DNA of 64,000 bases, taken from assembly GCF_022898935.1 (NCBI RefSeq), contig NZ_JALIRP010000007.1, forward strand, positions 1 through 64,000, given 5' to 3'. Below are positions 7,717 through 16,207 of this stretch, in pieces (the stretch's first letter is position 1; each line of letters begins with the position of its first letter). The notes under the pieces were generated by a model. That model worked only from the letters and a program-made list of their open reading frames with translations. It did no database searches and was not told where the DNA came from. A program made the translations under genes and the position numbers. This stretch comes from Paenibacillus mangrovi (GTDB lineage Bacteria; Bacillota; Bacilli; Paenibacillales; Paenibacillaceae).

Positions 7717-7762
7717 TTGTAGTGTATGACTAACTGAACTAACGTTTCCGTTTGTTAAATTA

Positions 7763-8140
7763 TTACTTACATACCATCAATAAATTGCCATCTGGGTCAC
7801 GAAATGCAAACCAGTGTCCATTTTCAATACCAGTAACCAATTCTACTCCGTTATCCTTCATGAATTGATAGGAGCTTTCAATGTCATCGGTTGCGAACAT
7901 AAATGCAGGTGTCTGATAAGTAGGTGGTCCGCCTGGTTCTTTGCCTCTCCACATCGGCATCGTGTCCAAAATAAGTCCTGCACCTTGCATTGGTAGTGGG
8001 CACAGATGTCCACTCATTATTTCAGGTGTTTCCGAAATGCCGAAGATTTTGCAATACCAATCTCGTGCCCTTTCGATATCCCTAACTGGCATGAACGTCC
8101 CACCGATTCGGTTTGTAATTGGACTGGTTGATGTGCTCAT
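7763..8140 (-). CDS. VOC (glyoxalase/bleomycin resistance-fold) protein
   Basis: A 125-residue single VOC module. It has the opening GGTFMPVRDIERARDWYCKIF, a mid-chain TPAFMFATDDIESSYQFMKDNG and the closing GHWFAFRDPDGNLLMVCK with the typical DPDGN turn. VOC proteins dimerise to bind metals or small molecules, as in glyoxalases, dioxygenases and drug-binding proteins; this one has no diagnostic residue for a named activity. The ribosome binding site GGGGGTG precedes the ATG. It stands alone, next to the IS and 275 bases from another VOC gene, which is too different to call a recent duplicate. Confidence 0.85.
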   Translation of the reverse strand: MSTSTSPITNRIGGTFMPVRDIERARDWYCKIFGISETPEIMSGHLCPLPMQGAGLILDTMPMWRGKEPGGPPTYQTPAFMFATDDIESSYQFMKDNGVELVTGIENGHWFAFRDPDGNLLMVCK

Positions 8141-8290
8141 AAAGCACCCCCTTAACAGAATATGGTAATTTATTCGATTTCATATACGTTATTTCCTTTG
8201 TCAATCTACAGATATTTAACGGATAGATTCTGAGGCTATTCCAAATATTTCCCCAATAGTTCAACTAATGCAGACAGCGACTTTCCACGT

Positions 8291-8372
8291 AATCTGCCCG
8301 TTACCTCAATGAAAACAGGGAGGAGTTAACGTGGAAATCTGCTCCCTGCCTATTAACTATCAGACCCACTGC
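8291..8372. repeat. Dispersed hairpin repeat, copy E
   Basis: The left arm AATCTGCCCGTTACCTCAAT is followed by a stem CAGGGAG (8316-8322) / CTCCCTG (8342-8348) around a 19-base loop, then a degenerate right arm. The stem sequence differs from other copies but pairing is kept. It occupies the gap 8141-8415. Confidence 0.5.
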
Positions 8373-8415
8373 TATACACTCAGTGAGTCGTTTTACTCTC
8401 ATTTTCTAAGACATG

Positions 8416-8802
8416 TTAACGATGATTCTGACAGACGGTAATTACGTTGAAATCTGGATCTCTCATGTTGAAAAAGGATACTGCTTCATTTCTATGGATA
8501 CCTCCATAGATTATTTCAAATCCAAGTTCTTGTACGAATGAAGCTGCTTCATCAATTTCATTTGCAGGCATAAAGAACAAAGGTGAAGCCTTCTCCGGTA
8601 CAGGGACGTTTTCCATTCCATTTGAATCAATCATGATATCTAAACCTGAGGGTAGATGAAAAATATGTAGGTGTCCAAACCGTTCTTGTTGTTCTTGAGA
8701 CAGCCTTAACAACTTATTATACATATCAACAGAACGTTCCAAATTCCTTGACCATAAAATTACGCCAGTTACCTTACTTAGAATCGGCGACTGATTGACC
8801 AT
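8416..8802 (-). CDS. VOC family protein
   Basis: A 128-residue glyoxalase-fold protein with SKVTGVILWSRNLERSVDMY at the start, PLFFMPANEIDEAASFVQELG in the middle and the end VSFFNMRDPDFNVITVC, a variant of the family's DPDGN turn. AGAGGTG lies seven bases before the ATG. No metal-ligand set can be assigned with confidence, so it may be a binding protein rather than an enzyme. It shares strand and type with the gene at 7763-8140 but a repeat element separates them and they are unlikely to be co-transcribed. Confidence 0.8.
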   Translation of the reverse strand: MVNQSPILSKVTGVILWSRNLERSVDMYNKLLRLSQEQQERFGHLHIFHLPSGLDIMIDSNGMENVPVPEKASPLFFMPANEIDEAASFVQELGFEIIYGGIHRNEAVSFFNMRDPDFNVITVCQNHR

Positions 8803-9017
8803 ATAGCACCTCTTTTTTATATGAAATTTTTAAAAAGCTAATTGTATATTCAACACAGAATAAACCATATCCTTCCACTACATTCACCGACTTGTATGAT
8901 GTGTATCGGTTTACAAAATCGTTCCTTCCCTATTAATCCATGATATCCCACATAGAAAATATGATAGACTAGCATTAACAAGGTTTACCACTTACTGAAA
9001 TAAGGAGAGTTGAGCAG

Positions 9018-9761
9018 ATGGGTTTCCTTAAAAAGATATTCGGAGGCAAGAACGACGGGGAAAAGTCCAAGGACGGCACTACGATTTACAAATACGAAGA
9101 AAGAACTGATTATGAGCCCCCTGCTCCAATGGAATATGTGGAAGAAATCATTGCACATTTCGAAACGGTATTTCCCGGTAGAACTAGCAGTGTCTTTCAT
9201 GAGATTGTATCGGACATCATACATATTGATGTGAATATCATGGAACCTACAGAAAAAGAGCCATTCTGGGTGCTTTACACGAACGGTATGAGTGACTTGC
9301 CTATGACGATTCCGAATGAGATACTAGCTGGGCTCAATGATCATTACGATCGGGCGGAAGTGATGATGTTTCTTCCTGCTTCCTGGGAACTTACACAAGA
9401 ATCCGTAAAGGATGAAAACAATTACTGGCCTATCCGACTCATGAAGCAGATGGCTCGTTTTCCCCATCAGTATAATTCCTGGTTGGGATATGGACATACC
9501 ATCCCAAATTACCAGGACTATGAACCATATGCCGATGGAACCGGTTTAAATGGGGTTGTACTCTATCAATTAAAAGAAGAGATCAGCGTCATCAGAGCCA
9601 AGGACGGTAATAAGATTCAAACTTATTTCTTGATTCCTCTGTATAAAGAGGAGATGGATTATAAGTTAGAGCATGGCATGGATGCATTGATGGAAAGATT
9701 ATCAGAGCTCGGAAATGAAGTGCTCATGTTAAATGCGAACAGAAGAAATACCTGCAAATAA
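9018..9761 (+). CDS. Suppressor-of-fused (SUFU) domain protein
   Basis: A 247-residue protein. After a basic start (MGFLKKIFGGK) and a charged linker, residues about 38-230 show the bacterial SUFU pattern. This includes FHEIVSDIIHIDVNIMEPT, FWVLYTNGMSDLPM and the central block FLPASWELTQESVKDENNY, then WPIRLMKQMARFPHQYNSWLG. Bacterial SUFU proteins are soluble, often encoded near toxin or immunity genes, and act by protein binding; none of these partners is seen here. The start has AAGGAGAG upstream. A bidirectional hairpin terminator separates it from the convergent rsiV. Domain identity is good, role unknown. Confidence 0.85.
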   Translation: MGFLKKIFGGKNDGEKSKDGTTIYKYEERTDYEPPAPMEYVEEIIAHFETVFPGRTSSVFHEIVSDIIHIDVNIMEPTEKEPFWVLYTNGMSDLPMTIPNEILAGLNDHYDRAEVMMFLPASWELTQESVKDENNYWPIRLMKQMARFPHQYNSWLGYGHTIPNYQDYEPYADGTGLNGVVLYQLKEEISVIRAKDGNKIQTYFLIPLYKEEMDYKLEHGMDALMERLSELGNEVLMLNANRRNTCK

Positions 9762-9788
9762 CATTGTGCTGACGGTGTCAGTAAGCTC

Positions 9789-9820
9789 AAAAAGCCCATC
9801 CCGCAAAAGGATGGGCTTTC
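9789..9820. terminator. Bidirectional intrinsic terminator
   Basis: The stem AAAGCCCATCC / GGATGGGCTTT lies between the convergent SUFU gene and rsiV, with a run of five A on its left (T-run for the minus strand). Confidence 0.8.
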
Positions 9821-9827
9821 GTAACAT

Positions 9828-10688
9828 TTATTTTATATATTCATGACTAACTAATGCACCTGCGATCACATCGGTCGGTATAACAAATTCCACCACACCC
9901 ATATACCCCGGAGCGACTTCGTATTTATCAAAGGAGATAACAAGTTTGCCTTCATTGTTAATATAGAAGCTCTGATCTTTATCAACGGTTTCAAATCCTA
10001 ATTCATTATCTAACCAATACGTCTTATCGGGGTCTTGTTTCATCTGCTGACGCATCTGTTCTTTAATATTTTCACTGATCAGGCTGATATAGCTATCATC
10101 TTTAAATAAACTTGGCAATGTAATCAAAAGTTGATTTTTCTTGTCCACCGTGTCGTATTTAAATGTTGTCGAGGATGAACCTACCGTATTTACAACAAAT
10201 CTGCCTACAACAAGGATCTGATCATTATCAGTTTTGATGACATAATCGCTTTTAACGCCTGTGTGCCCTCCGCCGTTTTTCTCTAATTCCTCCATCTCTT
10301 CTTTAAAACTGTTAAACAGCTCTTTATTTTCCTCAAGGTATTTGTCATTTAGGGTGGCTTCTAGAGTTTTGTTTTCCATGTTCGTAATGGCTGGAACTTT
10401 TATATCGACTTTGGCATTACCATCATCTACTTTAAACTCAGTAAAAGTTAGTACCTTGACAAGCGAGCCAACCACGGGCACATCTGTTAAAGCATTTGCA
10501 AAAGTCGGACTGGCATTAATCCCTGTTACAAACACAATAGCTGCTACCCCGACCGCAGCGAGCCCCTTCATGATGCTCATATGTTTTCTCTTTTTTTGCT
10601 TGAGCGCTTTTTGCACGACAAAATCCAATTCATCAGGGATGGGTATATCCTTATATTTTCGTTTCAATTGTTCCATCTGTTCGTCCAT
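9828..10688 (-). CDS. rsiV: Anti-sigma factor RsiV (lysozyme receptor type)
   Basis: A 286-residue single-pass membrane protein. The N-terminal cytoplasmic part (1-38) would hold SigV. A membrane segment spans about 41-60, followed by the signal-peptidase-like region INASPTFANALTDVPVVGS. The extracellular part (75-286) is the DUF3298-type domain. The length and the blocks ALFKDDxYI-like, SFDKYEVAPGYMG and VEFVIPTDV fit Bacillus subtilis RsiV, which binds lysozyme, is then cut by signal peptidase and a site-2 protease, and frees SigV. The gene starts one base after the sigV stop, so the two are coupled. Confidence 0.88.
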   Translation of the reverse strand: MDEQMEQLKRKYKDIPIPDELDFVVQKALKQKKRKHMSIMKGLAAVGVAAIVFVTGINASPTFANALTDVPVVGSLVKVLTFTEFKVDDGNAKVDIKVPAITNMENKTLEATLNDKYLEENKELFNSFKEEMEELEKNGGGHTGVKSDYVIKTDNDQILVVGRFVVNTVGSSSTTFKYDTVDKKNQLLITLPSLFKDDSYISLISENIKEQMRQQMKQDPDKTYWLDNELGFETVDKDQSFYINNEGKLVISFDKYEVAPGYMGVVEFVIPTDVIAGALVSHEYIK

Positions 10689-10689
10689 G

Positions 10690-11193
10690 TTACTTGACCT
10701 CCTCCAAAATTTCGTTACTCATTTGAATTCGAAGTATGCGAAGCGCTTTATACAATCTTGATTTTACGGTACTGAGGTTTTCATTAAGCACTTCCGCAAT
10801 TTCTTCAATTTTCATATCTTCAAAATATCTAAGTATAATTACAGTCCGAAATGCATAAGGTAGTTCCTCCAAAGCCTTTTCTAGATCAATGTCTTGATAG
10901 ACATCTTCATTTGAAGGGATGTGTAATTCCAACGTCTGATCGTCCACGAGTTGTATCCTCTTTTGTTTTCTAAGGAAATCGATCGATGTATTCATCACGA
11001 TTCTGTAAAACCAACTTTTCATAGCCACTTCGGATTGTATGGAATATGAAGATAACAAAGCCTTATGGATGGAATCCTGGACAATATCCAATGCATTTTC
11101 AGCATTCTTTACATAACTGAAAGCAAAACGATACAAATTCTCTTTGTTTTCTGTAATAAATCGAATTAGCTCTTTGTCTAACTTGTTATTCAT
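10690..11193 (-). CDS. sigV: ECF sigma factor SigV
   Basis: A 167-residue group 4 sigma factor. Region 2 (about 10-80) has YRFAFSYVKNAENALDIVQDS and SWFYRIVMNTSIDFLRK, and region 4 (about 105-160) has LPYAFRTVIILRYFEDMKIEEIAE and STVKSRLYKALR. The length and the downstream rsiV identify it as SigV, which directs the response to lysozyme (peptidoglycan O-acetylation and related wall changes). The ATG has AAAGGAGAG. A promoter-like motif at 11243-11272 recurs upstream of the secreted-protein gene at 11362-11949, suggesting autoregulation and a shared regulon. Confidence 0.9.
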   Translation of the reverse strand: MNNKLDKELIRFITENKENLYRFAFSYVKNAENALDIVQDSIHKALLSSYSIQSEVAMKSWFYRIVMNTSIDFLRKQKRIQLVDDQTLELHIPSNEDVYQDIDLEKALEELPYAFRTVIILRYFEDMKIEEIAEVLNENLSTVKSRLYKALRILRIQMSNEILEEVK

Positions 11194-11242
11194 GGAAAAA
11201 CTCTCCTTTGATACGCGCGCATCATTCTCATGTCTTTCATAT

Positions 11243-11272
11243 GTAAGACGTGTGAGCTACCTAAAAAGTCTA
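11243..11272 (-). promoter_or_regulatory. Probable SigV-type (ECF) promoter of sigV-rsiV
   Basis: On the minus strand TAGAC and TTTTTAGG are followed by CGTCTTAC, with 17 bases between GAC and CGTC. The same elements occur at 11988-12019. A CGTC -10 element is typical for ECF sigma factors. The sigV ATG is about 50 bases downstream. Confidence 0.6.
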
Positions 11273-11296
11273 TTTTCGTTAATGGGAAATGTAACT

Positions 11297-11338
11297 AAAA
11301 AAACTCGATGCCCCTATAGTATAGGTAATCGAGTTTTT
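11297..11338 (-). terminator. Intrinsic terminator of the 11362-11949 gene
   Basis: On the minus strand the stem ACTCGAT / ATCGAGT is followed by seven T. It lies directly downstream of the secreted-protein gene and upstream of the sigV promoter, so it insulates the two. Confidence 0.8.
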
Positions 11339-11361
11339 GGTATTAGGCGGTTGGTTCCTTC

Positions 11362-11949
11362 TTATTGTTTTACAGTGGCCTGATTGTCCGCAAAAACGAC
11401 CTTAAGTTTATTTTCTTGCCAAGATAAAACAAGATGATCTACGTATCCACCATTTCCTCCTTGAGGAGCCGTAACAATGATATCGTCCACTTTATCACCC
11501 GTATAGTCACCAACAATCAAGTTCGGTTCTCTTCCAAGCTCTCCGTACATAGTACCATCTGTACCTTTGTTCAACCAATCATATTTTGTGTACTTTTGAG
11601 TTTTTCCATCTTGTACGATGATCGATAAATCGCTGGCATATGCATCCAGTTCTCCATTATACATTTCTTTTGTACCTACCAGGATTACTCTGTCAGCAAC
11701 AGAATCCCCTTGAACATCGGTAGTTTTGTAATCTAGAACATACGTATTATCCTTGAATTTAAGTTCAGGTACTATAAATTTTTGACCGATTTTTAGCTCA
11801 GATAATGTTTTCACAGCTTGCTCCGTTTTCGCTTGTGGGACGGCGGTTGCCTGCTTAGCAAATGTAACTTGATGTGTACTGATCGTCGCAGAGCAAAGGA
11901 AACCTGCCGCCAGTAAAATGGAAACTTTCTTTACGTTTAATTTTTTCAT
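11362..11949 (-). CDS. Secreted VCBS/FG-GAP-like protein, probable SigV regulon member
   Basis: A 195-residue exported protein with a signal peptide (KKLNVKKVSILLAAGFLC; cleavage likely after TFA near residue 31). The mature part ends in a calcium-loop-like repeat GDYTGDKVDDIIVTAPQGG and an earlier related stretch DVQGDSVADRVILVGT. Such DxDxDxD-type blades occur in extracellular binding proteins. The function is unknown. Its promoter motif (11988-12019) is almost the same as that of sigV-rsiV, so it may be made on cell-wall attack by lysozyme. The ATG has GGAGG upstream. It has its own terminator at 11297-11338. Confidence 0.7.
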   Translation of the reverse strand: MKKLNVKKVSILLAAGFLCSATISTHQVTFAKQATAVPQAKTEQAVKTLSELKIGQKFIVPELKFKDNTYVLDYKTTDVQGDSVADRVILVGTKEMYNGELDAYASDLSIIVQDGKTQKYTKYDWLNKGTDGTMYGELGREPNLIVGDYTGDKVDDIIVTAPQGGNGGYVDHLVLSWQENKLKVVFADNQATVKQ

Positions 11950-11987
11950 TTTCTAAACCTCCATTGATGTTTGCTTGCCTTACATAA

Positions 11988-12019
11988 GTAAGACGTACGA
12001 GGTACCCTAAAAAGTCTAT
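11988..12019 (-). promoter_or_regulatory. Probable SigV-type promoter of the secreted protein
   Basis: The minus strand reads TAGACTTTTTAGGG, a short spacer and CGTCTTAC, with 18 bases between GAC and CGTC. Compare 11243-11272, where the spacer is 17. The ATG at 11949 lies about 40 bases downstream. Confidence 0.6.
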
Positions 12020-12045
12020 TTTTCAATTCAAGAAGTGACATTATC

Positions 12046-12077
12046 AGAAAAACCCCTGAAACCAAAGGTCTCAGAGG
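12046..12077 (-). terminator. Intrinsic terminator of glnS
   Basis: On the minus strand CCTCTGAGACC pairs with GGTTTCAGGGG (11 pairs including G-T) and is followed by TTTTT. It is 54 bases after the glnS stop. Confidence 0.8.
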
Positions 12078-12130
12078 CTCAAAATCACTCTATACTACAT
12101 GCTTTACACTAAAAGAATTCTTAATTTACG

Positions 12131-13825
12131 TTAGCTTTTGGAGTGCATCCCTTTCTTCCAAGTATCCTTTAACGGAACGATGCGGTTAAATACAAGCCGA
12201 TCACCAGAACAATATTTCTTATCTAAACAAAAATAGCCATGACGGAAAAATTGGAACTTTTGCTCCGGAAGTGCATTTTCAATGAAAGGTTCCATTAAAG
12301 CGTTCTTGATGGTAATGAGCGAGTCAGGATTTATTTTATCCGTCCAATCCTCGCTGTCCTCCTTCGGAATATCTTGGTCAAGCAGCAGTTTCTCATAAAG
12401 ATGAACATCAACCTTAACGGCGTGCTCCGCAGATACCCAATGGATCGTCCCCTTTACCTTACGCCCAGTAAACCCCGTACCGCTCTTCGTGAGCGGGTCG
12501 TAAGTACAACGAAGCTCCTTAATTTCGTCTGTTTCCCGATCCTTGACTACTTCCTCGCACCGGATAAAATACGCCCCCTTTAATCTCACCTCAGCATTCG
12601 GACTCAGACGATGGAAGCCCTTGGATGGCTGCTCCATAAAATCGTCCCGCTCAATATAAATCGTTTTGGAAAACGGAACTTCTCTATGACCCAGTGCCTC
12701 ATTTTCACTGTTGTTTTCAATCGTTAGCAGTTCCATGTCATCCTGAGGATAGTTGGTAATCACGACCTTTAGAGGGTGTAATACGGCCATGATACTAACC
12801 GTTTTTTCTTTGAGATCCTGCCTGAGACAATGATCCAAGAGTGAAATATCTACTATACTTTCAGTTCGAATGCTGCCAATCGTTTCTATGAAGCTGCGTA
12901 TACTTTCTGGGGTAAAGCCTCTTCTTCTTAAGCCTCGAATTGTCGGAAGTCTAGGATCATCCCAACCGTCTACGAATCCTCCATTTACCAGAGACCTCAA
13001 AAACCGCTTGCTTGTCACAACACCCGTCAAGTTAAGCCGGCCGAATTCCCTTTGCCGTGGGGGATCCGGATAATCAAGCTCTTTTAAGACCCATTCGTAT
13101 AATGGGCGATGATCTTTAAATTCATTTGAGCATAAGGAATAAGTGATACCCTCAATCGCATCTTGAATAGGATGGGCAAAATCATACATCGGATAAATGC
13201 ACCAGTCTTTTCCCGTCCGATAATGCTCTGCATGGATAATTCGATAAATAACAGGGTCACGCAAATTTATATTGGGCGAGCTCATATCGATTTTGGCGCG
13301 AACAACCTTAGATCCAGCAGGAAAGTCGCCATTTTTCATTTTCGCAAAAACCTCCAGATTTTCCTCGACTGTTCGGTCTCGATAAGGACTGTTCCTGCCC
13401 GGCTCTGTCAAGGTTCCCCGATACTCCGACACTTGGTTCGGCGTTAAATCACAGACGTAGGCTTTTCCACGCCGGATCATTGTAATGGCGGCTTTATATA
13501 TTTCTTCAGAGTAGTCCGAACCGAAATAAATATGATCTCCCGGATCGTAACCTAGCCACTTCATATCCTCGATGATCGCATTAACGTACTCAATATCCTC
13601 CTTAAGGGGATTCGTATCGTCAAAACGAAGATTGAACATCCCGTTAAAATTTTGAGCCACTGTAAAATTCGTGTTTATGGCATATGCGCTGCCGATATGA
13701 AGGTAGCCATTCGGTTCAGGTGGAAAACGCGTGCACATTTCCCTGCCAATAGGGTTCTGCTCAAGCTCTTCTCTAATCAACCTGAATATAAAATTCTCAG
13801 CTTGATGTTCTTTTTCGTTAACCAT
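12131..13825 (-). CDS. glnS: Glutaminyl-tRNA synthetase
   Basis: A 564-residue class I synthetase. The catalytic domain has RFPPEPNGYLHIGSA (HIGH box, 43-46), FDDTNPLKEDIEYV and the KMSKS-like VVTSKRFL, and the C-terminal anticodon-binding barrel has NPDSLITI-type motifs. It charges tRNA-Gln directly. Most Bacillota lack this enzyme and use GluRS plus GatCAB amidation, so its presence points to a lineage-specific or transferred gene. The start at 13825 is set by AGGAGG; a longer frame reaches into the leader terminator. It is controlled by the T-box leader just upstream and ends at its own terminator, so it is a single-gene unit. Confidence 0.95.
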   Translation of the reverse strand: MVNEKEHQAENFIFRLIREELEQNPIGREMCTRFPPEPNGYLHIGSAYAINTNFTVAQNFNGMFNLRFDDTNPLKEDIEYVNAIIEDMKWLGYDPGDHIYFGSDYSEEIYKAAITMIRRGKAYVCDLTPNQVSEYRGTLTEPGRNSPYRDRTVEENLEVFAKMKNGDFPAGSKVVRAKIDMSSPNINLRDPVIYRIIHAEHYRTGKDWCIYPMYDFAHPIQDAIEGITYSLCSNEFKDHRPLYEWVLKELDYPDPPRQREFGRLNLTGVVTSKRFLRSLVNGGFVDGWDDPRLPTIRGLRRRGFTPESIRSFIETIGSIRTESIVDISLLDHCLRQDLKEKTVSIMAVLHPLKVVITNYPQDDMELLTIENNSENEALGHREVPFSKTIYIERDDFMEQPSKGFHRLSPNAEVRLKGAYFIRCEEVVKDRETDEIKELRCTYDPLTKSGTGFTGRKVKGTIHWVSAEHAVKVDVHLYEKLLLDQDIPKEDSEDWTDKINPDSLITIKNALMEPFIENALPEQKFQFFRHGYFCLDKKYCSGDRLVFNRIVPLKDTWKKGMHSKS

Positions 13826-13865
13826 ATCGACGCCTCCTAATGAACTGGATAAGGGACCATCCAAA

Positions 13866-13913
13866 ACAAAAAAAATTTCACCTCCAAGACTCTTTTGTCT
13901 TGGGGACGAAATT
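13866..13913 (-). terminator. T-box terminator stem
   Basis: A long GC-rich stem (CCCCAAGAC / GTCTTGGAGG core) with an 8-base T-run on the minus strand. It is the off-state structure of the glnS leader and competes with the antiterminator formed by GGGGTGGCACC. Confidence 0.85.
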
Positions 13914-14165
13914 TTCGTGGTGCCACCCCAGCTTCATTAATATGTCGCCATATTAACCTCTTCAAGTACGACATTGCAGGCAATGCTTATACTCTAGCTC
14001 TATAACGGGAGCTCCCGTCACGTCATCTCCGTTAAAGGTTCCGACGTACTGCTCAGAGGCTTGCTTCAGGGAAAAGCTCTTGACTCCTTTTCAGCTGCCG
14101 GAGTTCTCTGTGCAAGAACATGTTCCCTTACTCTTCTCATCATCGCGTTTGATTATTGCCTACAT
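13867..14165 (-). promoter_or_regulatory. T-box leader of glnS
   Basis: The minus strand carries the T-box core GGGGTGGCACCACG (13917-13930), followed by a terminator stem (AATTTCGTCCCCAAGAC / GTCTTGGAGGTGAAATT) and a T-run at 13866-13874. Upstream is a Stem I-like region with an AGTA ... GAA internal loop, typical of the specifier loop. After GAA the bases are GCAAGCC, which contains CAA (Gln) and, one base earlier, GCA (Ala). Given the gene, CAA is the likely specifier. Uncharged tRNA would favour the antiterminator and glnS expression. Confidence 0.9.
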
Positions 14166-14174
14166 AATACCAAA

Positions 14175-14906
14175 TCATTCCCATTTTTGTAAACGGCGAT
14201 TCAAGGCATCGATCATTTTTATGTATTGCAGATCTCCTAGTCCATAGTGAGGAAATAGAGAGAATAATTGTTGCAATAAGTCATCCTGAGACAGACCCAA
14301 ATGTTTTCTTATATAATCAGTGATTTTATTATCTTCCTTTAAATATTCTAAATATAATCTAATTCCCTGGTACATCACAGGCATTAATTTAACTTCAGGT
14401 AGACGATGATAAATCAAAACTTGTTCATAAATTTCTTTATAACCTCCTAGCAATATCTCCGTTTCTTCCACGTCATAAGTCGTCTCCTTAACCATATGAA
14501 AAAACACTTTCCCTTTATATCCCTCTTGTTCTAGAAACGCCAGTGCAGTCAGTAAATTCATTTGACAGAACATGTCATCACCAAACCATAAAACAATACA
14601 TTTGTATTGGTTTTCAAATAGAGGTTTCAATGGAGTCACGGTAATCGTCTCGTAATCTTGTGTAGACACCTGATGTCCGGAAGCCCTGATTTTTATAAAT
14701 TCATCACTGAAGATCGTAACAGTAGTATCATTTGAACACATCGCCTCATTAAAAGGAACATAATCACTTTTTTCCATTAACTGATGTTTATAAAATTCTT
14801 CATACATCATCTGTCCATTTAAGATATTCAATAGATCTTGATCAAACTGATCATATATTTTATTTTGTAGAGCTCCAATTTTTAATTTCTGTGAAATGTC
14901 CATCAT
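14175..14906 (-). CDS. Hypothetical protein, possibly DUF1835-like
   Basis: A 243-residue cytoplasmic protein. The middle part (about 55-150) has VTIFSDEFIKIRASG, then CIVLWFGDDMFCQMNLLTALAFL and GYKGKVFFHMV. This is reminiscent of DUF1835 proteins, which bind small ligands or DNA, but the match is not certain. The C-terminal 90 residues are helical. The start is the first of two adjacent ATGs after AAAGGACGG (14906 or 14903). No membrane segment is seen. It sits alone between the glnS T-box and the hydroxyproline locus. I cannot assign a function. Confidence 0.6.
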   Translation of the reverse strand: MMDISQKLKIGALQNKIYDQFDQDLLNILNGQMMYEEFYKHQLMEKSDYVPFNEAMCSNDTTVTIFSDEFIKIRASGHQVSTQDYETITVTPLKPLFENQYKCIVLWFGDDMFCQMNLLTALAFLEQEGYKGKVFFHMVKETTYDVEETEILLGGYKEIYEQVLIYHRLPEVKLMPVMYQGIRLYLEYLKEDNKITDYIRKHLGLSQDDLLQQLFSLFPHYGLGDLQYIKMIDALNRRLQKWE

Positions 14907-15100
14907 AAAACCGTCCTTTCTACTATTGATATTAAGTTTCTTTATGGTGTTTCCAGTCAATCATCTCCTGCATCGTATTGTTCATAAGCACCCCCTCCTA
15001 CATTTATTATAAATGAAAAGAATATCGTTTTTTTGATATAAGTTGTGTTGCTTATATGACGGAGGTGTATGGAAGGTGCGAAATCGGGTGCATAATCATA

Positions 15101-15139
15101 AAGAAAAGCAGCTCTCTTAAACAAGCTGCTTTCTCTTTT
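15101..15139. terminator. Intrinsic terminator after the racemase-family operon
   Basis: The stem AGCAGCT / AGCTGCT has T-rich flanks on both strands. It closes the minus-strand operon 18420-15180. Confidence 0.7.
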
Positions 15140-15179
15140 TATTAGTGGCTAAAGCCATGATCAAATAATTCCCTATAAC

Positions 15180-16184
15180 CTAGCCTAAAAGAAATCCTTT
15201 TCCGAGCGGATCAGCAGGATCCACAATAAACTGGTGTGTGCCTGTGATGAAAGCTCTCCCCTTAATTTCGGGGATAACGGCTTCCTTATCGGCCACATAC
15301 GTCTTCTCCAGAATTCGTCCGGTGAATTGACTATTCACGATGCTTTCATGGACAAAATCTTGGTCGATGTCGAGCTCCCCACGTGCATACAACGCTGCCA
15401 TTCGTGCGCAGGTACCCGTTCCGCAGGGGGAACGGTCAATTTGGGCATCAGCGAAAATCGTCACATTACGCAGATGTGAACCATCCCTACGTGGCGAATC
15501 AGAGACGATAACGCCGTAAATGCCCTGCAGTTCCGGTTCCAACGGGTGTCTTACCGTAAGGGTGCTTTCGATGTATGCTTTAATCGCTGAGCCCCACTGT
15601 TGTAGATCCGGAAGTTTGGCAATATCGACCGACGTCCCAATGTCCTCCGCTTTGACAATCGCATAGAAAGCGCCCCCAAAGGCAATGTCAACCGTAAAGG
15701 ACTTGCCTTCAATCACCACTGGATAGTCTTGGGCGTAAACGAAAGAGGGAACGTTTTGGAATGATACCGACTTCACTTCCGTGCCTTCGTGATCGGCATG
15801 CGCAATCACTTTCCCGGCCGGGCTATCGATAATAATTTGTGAGCGGTCTTCGGCTGCTGGGAGAAGTCCCAATTCGAGAGCTGCCGTAACGACAGCAATA
15901 ACGCCATGGCCGCACATCGTGCTGAAGCCTTCATTATGCATGAACAAAACGCCAAAATCGGCGTCAGGACTCACTGGCGGAGTCATGACACAGCCGTACA
16001 TTCCATGATGACCGCGTGGTTCATACATGAGCACTTTGCGAATGTAATCGTAATGTTCCCGGAAATACGCTCTTCTGGCAAGAATCGTATCGCCTTTCAA
16101 TGGAGGAATGCCTCCCGTAATAATGCGCAGTGGTTCTCCGCCGGCATGCGCGTCAATCGTCGTATAATACTGTTTCAGTTCCAT
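15180..16184 (-). CDS. Proline racemase family enzyme (hydroxyproline epimerase or dehydratase), paralogue 1
   Basis: A 334-residue proline-racemase-fold enzyme with [12 protein letters not shown] at the start, the first active-site cysteine in [11 protein letters not shown] and the second in [14 protein letters not shown]. With two cysteines it should move a proton on both faces, as in proline racemase or 4-hydroxyproline 2-epimerase; dehydratases of the family usually have Thr at the second place. It would turn trans-4-hydroxy-L-proline into cis-4-hydroxy-D-proline. The ATG at 16184 has AGGAGG nine bases upstream. It is the third gene of the operon after the FAD enzyme and a paralogue only distantly similar to it, so the two may have different substrates. 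Confidence 0.85.
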   Translation of the reverse strand: MELKQYYTTIDAHAGGEPLRIITGGIPPLKGDTILARRAYFREHYDYIRKVLMYEPRGHHGMYGCVMTPPVSPDADFGVLFMHNEGFSTMCGHGVIAVVTAALELGLLPAAEDRSQIIIDSPAGKVIAHADHEGTEVKSVSFQNVPSFVYAQDYPVVIEGKSFTVDIAFGGAFYAIVKAEDIGTSVDIAKLPDLQQWGSAIKAYIESTLTVRHPLEPELQGIYGVIVSDSPRRDGSHLRNVTIFADAQIDRSPCGTGTCARMAALYARGELDIDQDFVHESIVNSQFTGRILEKTYVADKEAVIPEIKGRAFITGTHQFIVDPADPLGKGFLLG

Positions 16185-16207
16185 TTTCAACGACCTCCTT
16201 GTTTGGA

